Origin: Liolophura sinensis
Lineage: Eukaryota > Mollusca > Polyplacophora > Chitonida > Chitonidae
Reading direction: 5' to 3'
Assembly: GCF_032854445.1 (NCBI RefSeq)
Contig: NC_088304.1
Location: forward strand, 6,395,704-6,459,703
DNA length: 64,000 nt
Part shown: positions 37,345 to 48,259 of the stretch, one piece after another
Layout of the letters: each line of letters begins with the position of its first letter
Numbering within the stretch: the stretch's first letter is position 1
Made by a program: the position numbers and the translations under genes
The notes under the pieces: generated by a model
Seen by the model: the letters and a program-made list of their open reading frames with translations, nothing else
The model's database searches: none
Told to the model about the DNA's origin: nothing

Positions 37345-37810
37345 TACATGTATAAGGTTATGGAGTGGGGAGTAAAACCAAAGCAGCAACGACAGTAGTA
37401 ACTGACACTGTAACTGGCAAATGGTCTCACGCATCCAGTGAAATCCGGTCTCCTGTCGATTTACCTACGTCAGGGCTTATGCTAGGTGTTCATTTATTTA
37501 CTTGTTTATTTGACCTGTGTTTTACGCCGTATTCAAGAATATTTCACTTATACAACGGCGGACAGCATTATGGTGGGAGGGAAGCGGGCATGGTCCGGGT
37601 AAACCTACGCCCATCCGCTGGTTGCTGGAAAACCTTTCCACCTATGCCTGTAGAAGAAGCTATCACGAGCTAGACAGGAACTCAAGACAACCCCATTGGT
37701 GAGAGGCTTCTGGGTCATCCCGCTATACTGGCGTGCTAACCCGCTCGGCCACGGAGGCCACTGTAGGTGTTTATGTCAAAGCTTAAGTAATAGCAACTTG
37801 TACAATGCAC
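37345..37810 (-). repeat. Family B copy interrupted by a SINE
   Basis: The left part is 37345-37490 (ggagtaaaaccaaagcagca, actggcaaatggtctcacgc, tcgatttacctacgtcag). The right part resumes at 37764 (taggtgtttatgtcaaagct, taagtaatagcaacttg). The break holds a minus-strand SINE-A. Confidence 0.85.
37491..37763 (-). mobile_element. SINE-A copy, full length, nested in family B
   Basis: tttatttgacctgtgtttta through gccgtattcaagaatatttc, catccgctggttgctgg and gagaggcttctgggtcatcc to ctcggccacggaggcca, i.e. tail to head in antisense. taggtgtt at 37483-37490 and again at 37764-37771 is the target-site duplication. Confidence 0.92.
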
Positions 37811-38610
37811 AATGGCCTAAGAATTCTGTATATAAATTTTCAAAATGCGCAGCAATTAATTACAACTGGTCAGAAATTACAGAAATATTGGATTGTCATC
37901 AAGTTTAATCTCAAGAATCAAACGACAAAAAGGAAATGTACGATACTAAAGTATTTATTCTGGCATAAATAAGCAAAACCTTTATAAGAGTTCTTAGAAC
38001 ACATTTTATTTCATTGACATTAAGTATTTAATATACACATACATACATGTCACATGAGAAAAACGAAACAGCAATCTAAAACATCGGTCTCTTGAAACTC
38101 ATATTTATTTTTCAGTTAAATTCTCCAGTTTAGGAATTGTCTAATTAACGAACGCCAGGAACCAAAACCGACAGCGTCTGTCAGATTTTTCGGCTGACTG
38201 GAATGTCACATTAGCACAATTAAAATCGGCGTCACTCCGGAACAATTGACAAACAAATTTTACGCAAGGCAGAATATAATTTACTCCTACGCTTTGTCCA
38301 GGATTTCATTTTGTTAATGAAGCTAGTGTCGGACATATCTCAGTGGTACCTGGCCGGGAGGCTGCTATAATTGTCCACATCACTGATAAGACATTCGAAA
38401 TCCAATTGCCCATATAATTATATATAAAAAAAAAACACCATACAATGTATCCTCTGGTAGTGATTCAAACGAAGCTTGAAAATGAAACCTGTCGATGTAA
38501 AATGTTCCTCACAATTTTGATGATTGTTTTGTCAGGTTTACGTTTTTTATTTAGGGTTTATCACTGTATTTTTGAGTGTGAACTTTTTAAGGAAATGGGA
38601 CCCATGAAGA
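37811..38610. other. Intergenic DNA
   Basis: No element recognised; 38140-38400 is unique and mildly GC-richer. Confidence 0.4.
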
Positions 38611-38798
38611 TTTTTTTTTTTTGATTGGTGTTTTACGCCGTACTCAAGAATATTTCACTTATACGACGACGGCCAGCATTATGGTGGGAGGGAAGCGGGC
38701 AGAGCCCGGGGGAAACCCACGACCATCCGCAGGTTGCTGGCAGACATTCCCACATACGGCCGAAGAGGAAGCCTGGACTTGAACTCACAGCGATAACG
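38611..38798 (-). mobile_element. SINE-A copy, 5'-truncated
   Basis: A poly-T run replaces the usual TTTA tail. Then gattggtgttttacgccgta, gcagagcccgggggaaaccc, cccacatacggccgaagagg and acttgaactcacagcgat. Forms a head-to-head pair with the next copy. Confidence 0.95.
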
Positions 38799-38849
38799 TT
38801 TAAACATTGAAAATGAGGGCAATAATCCGGAAGCATCCCATCAATTTCT

Positions 38850-39056
38850 TAGATGTGAGTTCAAGACCAACTCATGCTAGCTTCCGCTCCCTCCGTACAT
38901 GGGAAGGTCTTTCTGCAACGTGCGGATGGTCAGGGGTTTCCCCCGGGCTGTGCCCGCTTTCCTTTCACCATAATGATGGCCGCCGTCGTGTAAGTCAAAT
39001 GTTATTGAGTACAACGTATAAAACACTAATCAAATAAATCAATCAATAAATAAATA
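38850..39056 (+). mobile_element. SINE-A copy, 5'-truncated
   Basis: gatgtgagttcaagaccaac, tcatgctagcttccgctccc, gtgcggatggtcaggggttt, ccgtcgtgtaagtcaaatgt and a tail of AAAT/AATC units. Confidence 0.92.
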
Positions 39057-39404
39057 CTGCCTCCATTGAGACTGCGATTCTAACGTTTTAGTATTTACTT
39101 GTAGATTATGTACCGCAAGATCCTGCATTTAATTTGTCAGACTCGAATCCAAAGTCGGCTTTTCCAGTGAAATGGACGCTGTATATTTGTTTTTTTTTGT
39201 GGTTGCTTTTTCTCCACGTGCAGCATACTACAGAAAAGTATTTTTCTAAATTCGTGGTGTATAAATAAAAAGAAATGTTAATTTCTCTCCAGCAATAAAG
39301 TAGGGAAAATCTCTCCAAGATGGCTGTACAAAATGTATAATCCTACAGCGATACCTTTATCCGTCCCAAAGCCAGACATATGGATCTCTAAAGTCTTTTA
39401 ACTT

Positions 39405-39665
39405 TGATTATCGACAACTTATAAGCTAACATTTAGGCGATTTGGCTACTTATTTCATTCATTCGCCTAGAACATTCCTTGCCTCTTTCCATTATCACTG
39501 AAAACTGATGACTGCTTCTGTGTCTATGAATCAGCTGTATAGTTTCGTGCTTTGTATACTTTCTTTGTTCTTTGGTGGTTTGTGTTGAATGTTGTTTTAG
39601 CTGCAACATGAAATTCGGCAGAGGGAATTATTTTACATTTTAAAATGCATTTGGAAATAGCCGTG
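39405..39665 (-). repeat. Family C copy
   Basis: tatcgacaacttataagcta, tcattcgcctagaacattcc, ttatcactgaaaactgatga, ctgcttctgtg and tttggtggtttgtgttgaat. Confidence 0.85.
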
Positions 39666-40410
39666 TCTGGATCATTCGACTAAATGAATGAATAAATAAA
39701 CACAGTTAATACACTAAGAACCGAGTTGATAAGTACAGAACGACAACTGTGTGTTTGGGGAGTGAATATGTCCCCAATCGTTTTAATTATGTGTATGACA
39801 GGTGAAGGATAAAAAACGAGCAATCCTTGTTAAATTAACTCTAGAGGCTTGCCAAATGGATTAAATGACACGTTGCCAATTGTGCGAGAATCAACGCCTA
39901 GGTACTTTTCGGACGGGATCGGAACATACCGATCTTGACACCAGTGACAGCGAGGAATGATGGATGGTCTAGGTTAGCAATCTGGGCGTGGCTAACTCGC
40001 ATGATTGATGGCGGAATAGAGTTTAGGATAAGCCACAGTTATCGTTGAGGTAACAACCAATAAGAGGCAAAAGAATATTGAAGACGCGACAGGCTTGGAA
40101 GCATTTAGCTGTCGTGAAATCACCGGGACATCTCCAATACATTAGTCAATATAATCATCATACAATCTCAATTTATCAGAAATCAAAAAAAAGGAGAAAA
40201 GAACAAATTTTTCTTTTATTTGTAAAATATTAAATCTAAGAAAAAAGAAGAAATAGTGTTAGAAATCGATACTGCTATAAAACTGCCGATTGTCAAAGAA
40301 AATAACACCGTGCACCTGTCTAAACATCACAGACCTCTTACCCGAATTATGTGCAACACATAATTTTGTGAGCTTCCGTTATTTTTTATTCCAGACACAC
40401 CATTCTAACT
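39666..40410. other. Intergenic DNA
   Basis: Repeat-free. 39880-40110 is moderately GC-richer; no gene recognised. Confidence 0.4.
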
Positions 40411-40411
40411 A

Positions 40412-40590
40412 GTATTTATTTGTTTATTTGATTGGTGTTTTACGCCGTACTCAAGAATATTTCACTTATACGACGGCGGCCAGAATCATGGTGGGAAGAA
40501 AACCCACGACCATCCGCAGGCTGCTGGCACGTAGGGCCGAAGAGGAAGCCAGCATGAACTGAACTTGAACTCACACCGACCGCAGAGTTC
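40412..40590 (-). mobile_element. SINE-A copy, 5'-truncated with internal deletion
   Basis: tttatttgattggtgtttta, cgccgtactcaagaatattt, cgacggcggccagaatcatg, acccacgaccatccgcaggc and gaacttgaactcacaccgac. The gggcagagcccggg part and part of the next block are missing. Confidence 0.93.
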
Positions 40591-41341
40591 ACGACAAAAT
40601 AGGATTATCATCTGCATCTAAAGCATTCTGCATCCACATACAATACCAACGCCGTTATTGATGTTGTTTTAAACCACTTTGCTTACATTCATGTGCCACT
40701 TAGTAATAAAATAAGGGCTTCAACCAGCTAAGCTTTGGAAAGTGCTTTCATTTTTTTTTTCAAAACATACACACGTTCCTTTGAGCAGAAAGAATGTTTT
40801 GCAAATGTGTCATTGAGTACAATGTGAACCAGCATTAACTCGCTATAAAGCAAACAACAGTTCGCGACAGAAAAATTTATTCCGCTTGCTGTAAGAAAAA
40901 AGATGGACTCAAACCGACCAGCAGAGATGTGGATTCACCAAATTGCATTGCTCTCAAAACTTCATCCGCAGTTGGATTTCAAATAACAAGAAAATTATGT
41001 CGCTAAAAGTATTAGCTCTAGCATCTGTCGAAATCTGGGTTGTTTTACAGATCCGTTGTCCCCGGACAGCTCTTGGAATCAGATCTTTTTATGCCCGTCT
41101 CGTTGACATGTCGTTGATGTCTCCCATGGGAACCGATCGGCAACGCCTCTTCTTCCCTCGCGCTGCTGCCGAGCATGCGCACCAGCGTCGCGAGCGCTCT
41201 ACCGCGTGCCATGACATGACGGCCGAGGGTAAAACATGCTGTTCTCCACTGGTAGGATATTTCCGGGGCAGAATCCCAACCGGATACATCTTCTGTCCGA
41301 TCGAGAAATTTATCTACGAAACTTTCTTCACGAAACTGTAG
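40591..41341. other. DNA flanking the possible PRDM14 5' exon
   Basis: 41050-41340 is GC-rich and has several frames open for 60-130 codons on both strands (longest 40943-41341), none with a recognised domain. It could be promoter/5' UTR of the downstream gene. Confidence 0.35.
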
Positions 41342-41424
41342 GTCTTCAAGAATTACCAGATGAACGATTCTCTGAGCATGCCATCGCCGATGCCGCTGGC
41401 CAGGGCACCGTTACGGCCGCCCAG
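41342..41424 (+). CDS. Possible upstream coding exon of PRDM14 (tentative)
   Basis: This short open segment ends at a strong donor (CAG|GTAAGT at 41425). In the frame that leaves two codon bases at the donor, the peptide is proline-rich (NDSLSMPSPMPLARAPLRPP), with a possible start codon at 41360 in a weak context. That phase is exactly what the exon at 50945 needs. Vertebrate PRDM14 also has a proline-rich N-terminus, but this is not a diagnostic similarity. Against it: the frame has a stop at 41339, just upstream, so the exon would have to start at the weak acceptor ctgtag|gtc or be the first coding exon. Another frame (41233-41424) is also open but would not be in phase. The implied intron is about 9.5 kb. 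The surrounding 41.05-41.42 kb is GC-richer than its flanks, as expected of a 5' exon. Confidence 0.3.
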
Positions 41425-42117
41425 GTAAGTGTTAATAGGACGGGGAACTAAACATCATATACCTTTACCGACCACCTCTTTCAGGCGACCAGCTAAGGAC
41501 ACAATCGTTTGCTTTCATTTTTATTTGCTTACTTAGCACAACGTTTCGTCATAAATTAACCCAGCAATGTGTTAGATGCATTCAATCTGTTAGATGAGTT
41601 TTCTGATATTTCCACCCATGCCAAAATGTGATACCATGTTGAATATTTATAACCTGTACGCTATATTCATGGAAAACGATTTTTTTCAGACAATTTTTCA
41701 ATTCGGCTGAACACATGAAAGTTCAAATCGTTAACTGGAATAAATAATCGTTTTACTGTCACTTTTGTTGATTGACGACAGGGCAGACAAATTATATGAT
41801 TTTAAAGTATTTATATCCAGGTTTTATGCCTTACAGTAGCAAAATCGTGTATTGTTCTCAATGTTCTTAACTATTATTCATCCAATTTTGTTCAACCAAG
41901 TGTTAGTATCTGGATATAATATTGCGAGAATATTCACATATATCTGAAAAGTATATCCCTCAAATGTCTTTTCATCATCGAGAATTAATTACACTGGAAA
42001 AAGTATTTTGTAATATTCAGCGTGTAATGTATGATAGAACTTATAGGAACAACCCGGGTGTGTGCTACACAACATTCATCATATTTTAACTGGTTTCTTA
42101 ACATTGTTTTCATGTTG
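41425..42117. other. AT-rich DNA (possible intron)
   Basis: Nothing recognised. Confidence 0.4.
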
Positions 42118-42420
42118 GTTATTAAATGTGATGACAACAAAGCATTGTTGAGTAATTTTAGACCAGTGAGCTCTAATAAATTACTGTCACCATCACAACA
42201 TTGTTTTCACCTTATTCTGCTTTAACCATGCGATAGGGGTATTTAAGTTGTTACTATTTAAGCATTTACATCAACGGACAAAATAAAACCCTGAAACTGA
42301 GGTACATTGACAAGAGGTCGCATATCATTGGTCGTATTTTATGTCTGGCCATTTGCCAACTATCACACTTCCGTCGACCGCTCCCCTGGTTTTACTTTCC
42401 ATTGTGTGGGCTTTTTGTAT
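42118..42420 (+). repeat. Family B copy, near full length
   Basis: tattaaatgtgatgacaaca, gagtaattttagaccagtga, taagcatttacatcaacgga, ttgacaagaggtcg, ccatttgccaactatcacac and cctggttttactttccattg. Confidence 0.88.
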
Positions 42421-43371
42421 TATAGCACTGTATTTTATAAAAGCCTTTTTAAATAGAGACTGTGGCATGTGGACTTTTCATAAAGTAAGAAATTAGAAAA
42501 CAGTCAACAGGAAAAACGCAAGGAATGGCGCATACATTTATCCAGTAATCATTATAATGGAAGTTAAAACATCACAAAATGAAGAAGCCATCTTAACATG
42601 TTGCACAGTAGCGTTGACTTGTTTATTGGATTCATTATTGCCTAACGTCGTACTAAGGAATTCTTCCCCAATACTATGGCAGCTGGTTTTATGAGTGGAG
42701 GAAATCGGATATTAACACTGATAGTCACAATAACATAAACCCAGACAAACTGTTAAAACGATTGTTGATTTCATGTCCATTGCCTCTGTATATACTATAC
42801 TATATATCAAACATATAGCTGATAAGCCCTAAATGCACACAATCTCCTTCACCTATAATGAAACATGCTTAATGCATTATTTAAACGCTGATAAAACTAG
42901 TGTTATTCATTAATTTAACATCTTTGGGAAGATAAAATACGATACTATATCATTTTGACGTTAAATTTACTCATGAATAGGTCTTAAGTAAGCAATAAAA
43001 ATAGAACACTAGACAAATAGAATTACACACACTCAACCTCAAAATGTTAATGTTGAAGCTCTCTTAATGGAACGCTCTGTGGAATTTTTCACGAGGAAGT
43101 GAGTTGTTCAAACTCTGTAACATTGCAGATATCTGTCTTCATATATCCATGCCTCACAAAAGGAAATGTTTTGTATCTGAAACAAGATAGAAATCATGAG
43201 TGACGTACAGACTCAAGCGATTACATTATCATTTCGTGTATCACATACGCACGATACTGTGCCATGTGCTTATGTGACATTGAAAAGGCCTGAAGACATT
43301 TGACCACAATACGATGCCAAGGTGCGTCTTTAACTATCAAGCAGCATTTTGCTTTGTTTTAACGTGATTGT
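42421..43371. other. AT-rich DNA (possible intron)
   Basis: A very diverged minus SINE-A-like stretch may lie at 42618-42690 (cctaacgtcgtactaaggaa). Otherwise nothing recognised. Confidence 0.4.
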
Positions 43372-43662
43372 TTAGTAGTTCTGATGACAACACAGCACTT
43401 GAGTAAATCGAGACCATGCAGTAACGTCTAATAAATTGTAACAAACATCACTGCATTTTTATCTATATATCTGCTTAAGCCATAGTGCGAGGTAGTTTGT
43501 AAGTTGCTACTGGGATGCATATACCTGAACAGTCAGAATAAATCGCTGACTAAGATAAACTGAAAAGAGGCTGCATTTCACAGGTTACGACGAACCATTT
43601 ATCAGCTATCACACTCTCTTCACAGCTCTGGTTTTGCTCTCTATGCAGTAATGTTTTATACA
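43372..43662 (+). repeat. Family B copy, full length
   Basis: tgatgacaacacagcacttg, gtctaataaattgtaacaaa, gtaagttgctactggg, actgaaaagaggctgcattt and gctctggttttgctctctat. Confidence 0.88.
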
Positions 43663-43699
43663 GTATCGATTACCAAACTATTGTTCTATATCCCTGTAT

Positions 43700-43770
43700 T
43701 TTTTTTTCTCAAAAAAAAAAACAACAAACAAGAAAAAAAAACAACAAACAAGAAAAAAAAACAACAACCA
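43700..43770. repeat. A-rich 20-bp tandem repeat
   Basis: Three units of aaaaaaaacaacaaacaag type, preceded by poly-T. Confidence 0.9.
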
Positions 43771-43997
43771 GTGAACATATATCATTTGCATGATTGAGCA
43801 TGATGACCTTACAGTAATTGATCCGTCTCAAATTCCGGCATGACGCTATATGCTATAGGGTAGGTGAACATCCATGAGACGCTTCGTAAAATTTTAATTT
43901 CACTTTTCAGTGTTTTTTTTACGCAGCATAAAGGGAATCACTTAACGGTGAATTTCTCTGAATATAACTTTGCAGTGACATTAAATGTTTCAGTGTA

Positions 43998-44280
43998 TTA
44001 AATGTTATGACAACACAGTGTTTTTTTTTTGAGTAATTCTGCAATTAACATCAATGCATTTTCCCTCATTCTGCTTTAGTCATGGTGATATTTATTTGAT
44101 TGGTGTTTTACGCCATCGTGATAGGGGCCGTGCAGTTTGCTGGTACGCGTGTACTGAAGCATTTACGTGAACAGTTAGAATAACACCCTAAATGAGGTAA
44201 ACTGGTACGTACTTCCCAAAATGCAAAGTATCACACTGTGTTTAATTTTGCTTTCTATACAGAAGTCTTTTATACTACAC
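43998..44280 (+). repeat. Family B copy with a 24-bp SINE-tail insertion
   Basis: gttatgacaacacagtg, gagtaattctgcaattaaca, attctgctttagtcatggtg, ataggggccgtgcagtttgc, gaacagttagaataacaccc and gctttctatacagaagtctt. The insertion is at 44090-44113. Confidence 0.85.
44090..44113 (-). mobile_element. Minimal SINE-A insertion (tail only)
   Basis: atttatttgattggtgtttt then acgc is the antisense 3' end of SINE-A. It is flanked by catggtgat (44081-44089) and catcgtgat (44114-44122), a 9-bp target-site duplication with one mismatch. Confidence 0.8.
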
Positions 44281-44572
44281 CGTGTAAGAAACGGTTCGAA
44301 TCCGGCCTAAGTTATTTTTCTGTTCAGCGTTAACTTTTGTTTTGAATTTTAAGGTATCGGTCACTACAAATACCTGTAATAAGTAGAATGTCTCCCGTAA
44401 ATGCTTCAACAGAGCGGATTTTTTTAAAAAAATTATGACACAGTAATAATATAAGCCTGAACAGTCTGCACATTCCAGTTTAATGTGTTTCTCATCGTCG
44501 TTTAAGATTAAAAGCATTCTCGATCATCTTCACTTATGACGCCATATATTTATGACCTATTTATTTCTATAT

Positions 44573-44727
44573 TGCCGGGGCGTACATGGGAAGGTCTTCC
44601 AACAACCTGCAAATAGTCGTGGATTTCTCCCAAGCTCTTCCCGGTTTCCTGCCAGCATAATGCTGGCTGCCGTCGTATAAGTGAAATATTCTTGAGTACG
44701 GCGTAAAGTACCAATCAAATATATCAA
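44573..44727 (+). mobile_element. SINE-A copy, 5'-truncated
   Basis: gccggggcgtacatgggaag, cctgcaaatagtcgtggatt, ccagcataatgctggctgcc, ttgagtacggcgtaaagtac and caatcaaatatatc. Confidence 0.92.
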
Positions 44728-45801
44728 CATCAACGTGAAGGAAATCTATCCAACCAAGTTGGATTTGAAGGAGATAAGAAATAGTTGTGACGGTAAAGGA
44801 CAACATATTATTCGGACCTATATGTCTGTACAAGGATGATTAATGTCTCCTCTCAGAATGCATGAAGTTATTTTCAAATAATTTGAAATGGGACAAATAA
44901 GTATAGCCCATGAAATACACATATTTGGATATTGACTGTTCAAAATGACAAATATAGTGCTTACAAAATGGGAACCACTCGATTTTAAAAATTCATATTT
45001 ACGTGCACATAAGGGATGACACAAATTTTACCAGAAATCTGTCATTCCAATAAATACCAGATAATATAACGCATGATTCAAATATATATAAAGACAATTA
45101 ATCAATGCTGTAGTCAAAAACCGAATGTATCTCACCAACAATTCATAGTTTATATATTTGACAAACAATTTGACAAATATTTTCACGGTGCAAAATTAGA
45201 GACTTAGTTGAAAAAATTTAAGTCAATTATATTTTAAAGCAAATGTGAAGAGCCGGGCTAAACATCCTATGTTAGTGTCAGTAGGCTCACTGCACTAACA
45301 TGATACTGATCTATCAGCTGCTGTAAATCACTGAGTACCGTATAACTGGGATATTAATATTCTTCAAATCAGTGTGCATTTTTAAACATCCGTATCCATC
45401 CATCCATCCATATCCGTATGCTCATAATCACTTCTTCGATTCGCAGAGGAAAAATAAAATAGGATTCTTTAATCAAAATGGAAATTAAAAAACCTATATG
45501 GTTATACATGCAGGAGGAAAGCACTCATTCGTTTTCAGCGAATCGCTTTTCCCGAAAAACTCTAAAACCCATATTTATAGTTCTATTTTTCCGGGTAAAA
45601 ATGTTAAAATAATGTATTTCAGTCATATTTCCCATGACACCGTTGTCTTGTATGTAGGGTGTGGGTATGACATACACGGAGGTTTAGACCACGTTTAACT
45701 TTTGAGCCTCACTGACAGAAAACCAACACATACTTCACATACTTAACACTTCATCCCCGCTAATCATCCCCGATCTCTTTGCTTTTTTTAATGTTTTTGT
45801 A
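44728..45801. other. AT-rich DNA (possible intron)
   Basis: A short (ATCC)n run lies at 45395-45410; nothing else recognised. Confidence 0.4.
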
Positions 45802-46040
45802 GGTTAATTGTTATGACAGCACAGTATTTTGAGTAATTCTAGACCTGTGACAACTGCATTTTTTTTACCTACATGTTTAACCCATGGCACTAGGGGGGCG
45901 TATAAGTTGCTACTATTTAAGTATTTACACGAACAGTTAGAATGAAACCTTAACCTGAGGTAAATTGACAAGAGGTTGTAATTTACCGGTTACGTGTGAC
46001 CTCTGGATTTACTCTTTATGCTGTAAGATTTGTATTACAC
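45802..46040 (+). repeat. Family B copy, full length
   Basis: gttatgacagcacagtattt, tgagtaattctagacctgtg, ggggggcgtataagttgcta, cctgaggtaaattgacaaga and tttactctttatgctgtaag. A central segment is deleted. Confidence 0.9.
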
Positions 46041-46192
46041 TGGTTATAATCATGCAGATAGCATGATTCATATACGGGTAATGTTCACTCTTTTGATTAA
46101 GTTCCACATTTTGAATGTATGTACACTTGTGGTTTACATCGTATTTTCAATCATATGATGATGAGAAGTCATTAGTTGTGTATACGCATACT

Positions 46193-46400
46193 GTGATTTC
46201 TTGTGTCAGGGCGTCACTAAAGTATTATGTTGAAGACACCAGACATGACAACTCAACAAAGTCACATGATACGAACACCGAAACGACCAGCCCTCTTCCC
46301 TTGCTCTAATCTGACTGTACCATTCGACACGCGAGGCAGCAGAATTTACCATTTTTGGTCTTGGTATGATCCGATCCGGTTTTATCCCAGGCTTATGTTT
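46193..46400 (-). mobile_element. SINE-2 copy
   Basis: agtattatgttgaagacacc, agacatgacaactcaacaaa and cccttgctctaatctgactg, followed by cgaggcagcagaatttacca, are the reverse complement of the SINE-2 body. Confidence 0.65.
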
Positions 46401-46595
46401 ACACTGTAATGTGATGGAAATTTTCAATGAAGACAAATAGTCAAGTAAACATTACTTTGTGTTTATATTAAGTGTAGAATGCCGATAAACATGTAAATGT
46501 GTTTACTATAGTAAACATGTGACTATTACTAAATTTACTATTTAAACTTGTCACATCTCTCGTAATGATGAACATTTAACCCACATCGTTGTTTG

Positions 46596-46748
46596 ATTTA
46601 TTTATTTATTTGATTGGTGTTTTACGCCGTACTCAAAAACATTTCACTTATACGACGGCAGCCAGCGCATTATGGTGGAAGGAAACCGGGCAAAGCCCGG
46701 GGGAAACCCACGACCATCCGCAGGTTGCTGTGAGACCTCTCCCACATC
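46596..46748 (-). mobile_element. SINE-A copy, 5'-truncated
   Basis: tttatttgattggtgtttta, cgccgtactcaaaaacattt, gggcaaagcccgggggaaac and ccatccgcaggttgctgtga. Confidence 0.95.
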
Positions 46749-46932
46749 GTTAGACATCGTCGTTATACATACACACTGGAATGTTGTGTAAAGTGTTCAA
46801 CTGCTGGGCGGTTGAGTGGCATTACATAGCTCATATCATCCGGGTTTTTTGTACTGTATTAACATTTGTTAGTGTGTATCAGACGAATTATGTATAACGG
46901 TCAAACTCTGCACATCAGCTGTTAAAAGAGCG

Positions 46933-47189
46933 GGGCCTCCGTGGCTTAGTTGGTTAGCGCGCTAGCGCAGCGCAATGACCCAGGAGTCTCTAACCAATGC
47001 GGTCGCTGTGAGTTCAAGTCCAGCTCATGCTGGCTTCCTCTCCGGCCGTACGTGGGAAGGTCTGCCAGCAACCTGCGGATGGTCGTGGGTTTCCCCCGGG
47101 CTCTGCCCAGTTTCCACCCACCATAATGCTGGTATAAGTGAAATATTCTTGAGGACGGCATAAAACACCAATCAAATAAATAAATAAAT
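46933..47189 (+). mobile_element. SINE-A copy, full length (best example)
   Basis: Starts ggggcctccgtggcttagtt. A box TGGCTTAGTTGG at 46942-46953 and B box GTTCAAGTC at 47012-47020 form an internal Pol III promoter. The body follows through ctggcttcctctccggccgt, gtcgtgggtttcccccgggc and ccacccaccataatgctgg, then gaggacggcataaaacacca and (AAAT)n. SINEs of this design are transcribed by RNA polymerase III and moved by a partner LINE. No LINE is visible in the window. Confidence 0.96.
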
Positions 47190-47499
47190 GTTAAAAGAGC
47201 AGTGGAGTTTATAGGGTGCCAACTAACAGACTCGGTTTGATGAGATTCACTTATATAGTGTAAATTATGCACGCTCTTGAGTGATATGTATCTTTATGTA
47301 CTCTGTCACCTTATATATGTACGTATACGATATCAGTTATTGTGAGATGTCTAACTTTTGTCTACCTACTTATTATATGCAGATTGAGTATATATACGTC
47401 AACCATACTGGTTACTATACATTTAAATGTAGGATTTACAACTTTGCATATACTCGGGCAACCCATTTCCAGCGAATTTAAACGAAATTACATTTTCGT

Positions 47500-47740
47500 T
47501 TGTTTATTTATTTATTATTTGACGGCGGCAAGCATTATGGTTAAAGAATTAAAGAAACCCAACCTCCAATCGGTTTATGCTCACAATTTTAACAGAAGTA
47601 ATCCCATACTTCTTCATTTGGCTGGCTGTGAGTTCAAGTCTCACGCAGGCTCCCTTTCCAGTAGTACTAAGGAAGGTTTGCCAACAACCTCCGGAAATAT
47701 TCTTGAGTGTGTAACACCAGTCAAATAAATAAAATACATT
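47500..47740. mobile_element. Two SINE-A fragments in opposite orientation
   Basis: 47500-47560 is a minus tail fragment (tttatttattatttgacggc; ggcaagcattatggtt). 47622-47735 is a diverged + copy (tggctgtgagttcaagtctc, ggaaatattcttgagtgtg, taacaccagtcaaataaata) with a large internal deletion. Confidence 0.75.
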
Positions 47741-47769
47741 CTTCGTTTGGCGATCAGAGGAAGTGAGGA

Positions 47770-47885
47770 TATCAACACAGGTTTCCTATATGCATGGTGT
47801 TCCACGGTGTTCTAATTTGTGTCAAACGTCGTTTTGGGAATTGGCATTGCGATTAATGACCTGGAACGTCGAGTCATTGGTTCCA
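47770..47885 (-). repeat. Family C fragment
   Basis: tgtgtcaaacgtcgttttgg, gaattggcattgcgattaat and gacctggaacgtcgagtcat are the antisense 5' part. Confidence 0.75.
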
Positions 47886-47904
47886 GTTAGGTAGCACCGG
47901 AAAA

Positions 47905-48014
<110 letters not shown>

Positions 48015-48173
48015 TACAGGTAGAGAAAGCAAAGAGCAAAGTAAGGAAAATACCATGGAAACTGTATCTAAAAACAGGTTCCGATTTTGAAGGATGCTTT
48101 TCACAGGTAAATGCAGTTAATTGTTCAGGTTGTAAGATGGACTTCAGGAACTATGTCTTGGTATAATTATGCG

Positions 48174-48176
<3 letters not shown>

Positions 48177-48257
<81 letters not shown>
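48177..48257. repeat. (AT)n microsatellite, ~39 units
   Basis: A second AT array, separated from the first by 163 bp of unique DNA. Confidence 0.98.

Positions 48258-48259
<2 letters not shown>

Noticed and set aside
40943-41341. 132-codon ORF upstream of the candidate exon
   Set aside because: No recognised domain, and it ends at a stop just before the open segment I consider. Other frames in the same GC-rich stretch are equally open.
46933-47025. Possible functional tRNA gene
   Set aside because: A and B boxes are good, but the sequence continues into the SINE body and no cloverleaf forms.
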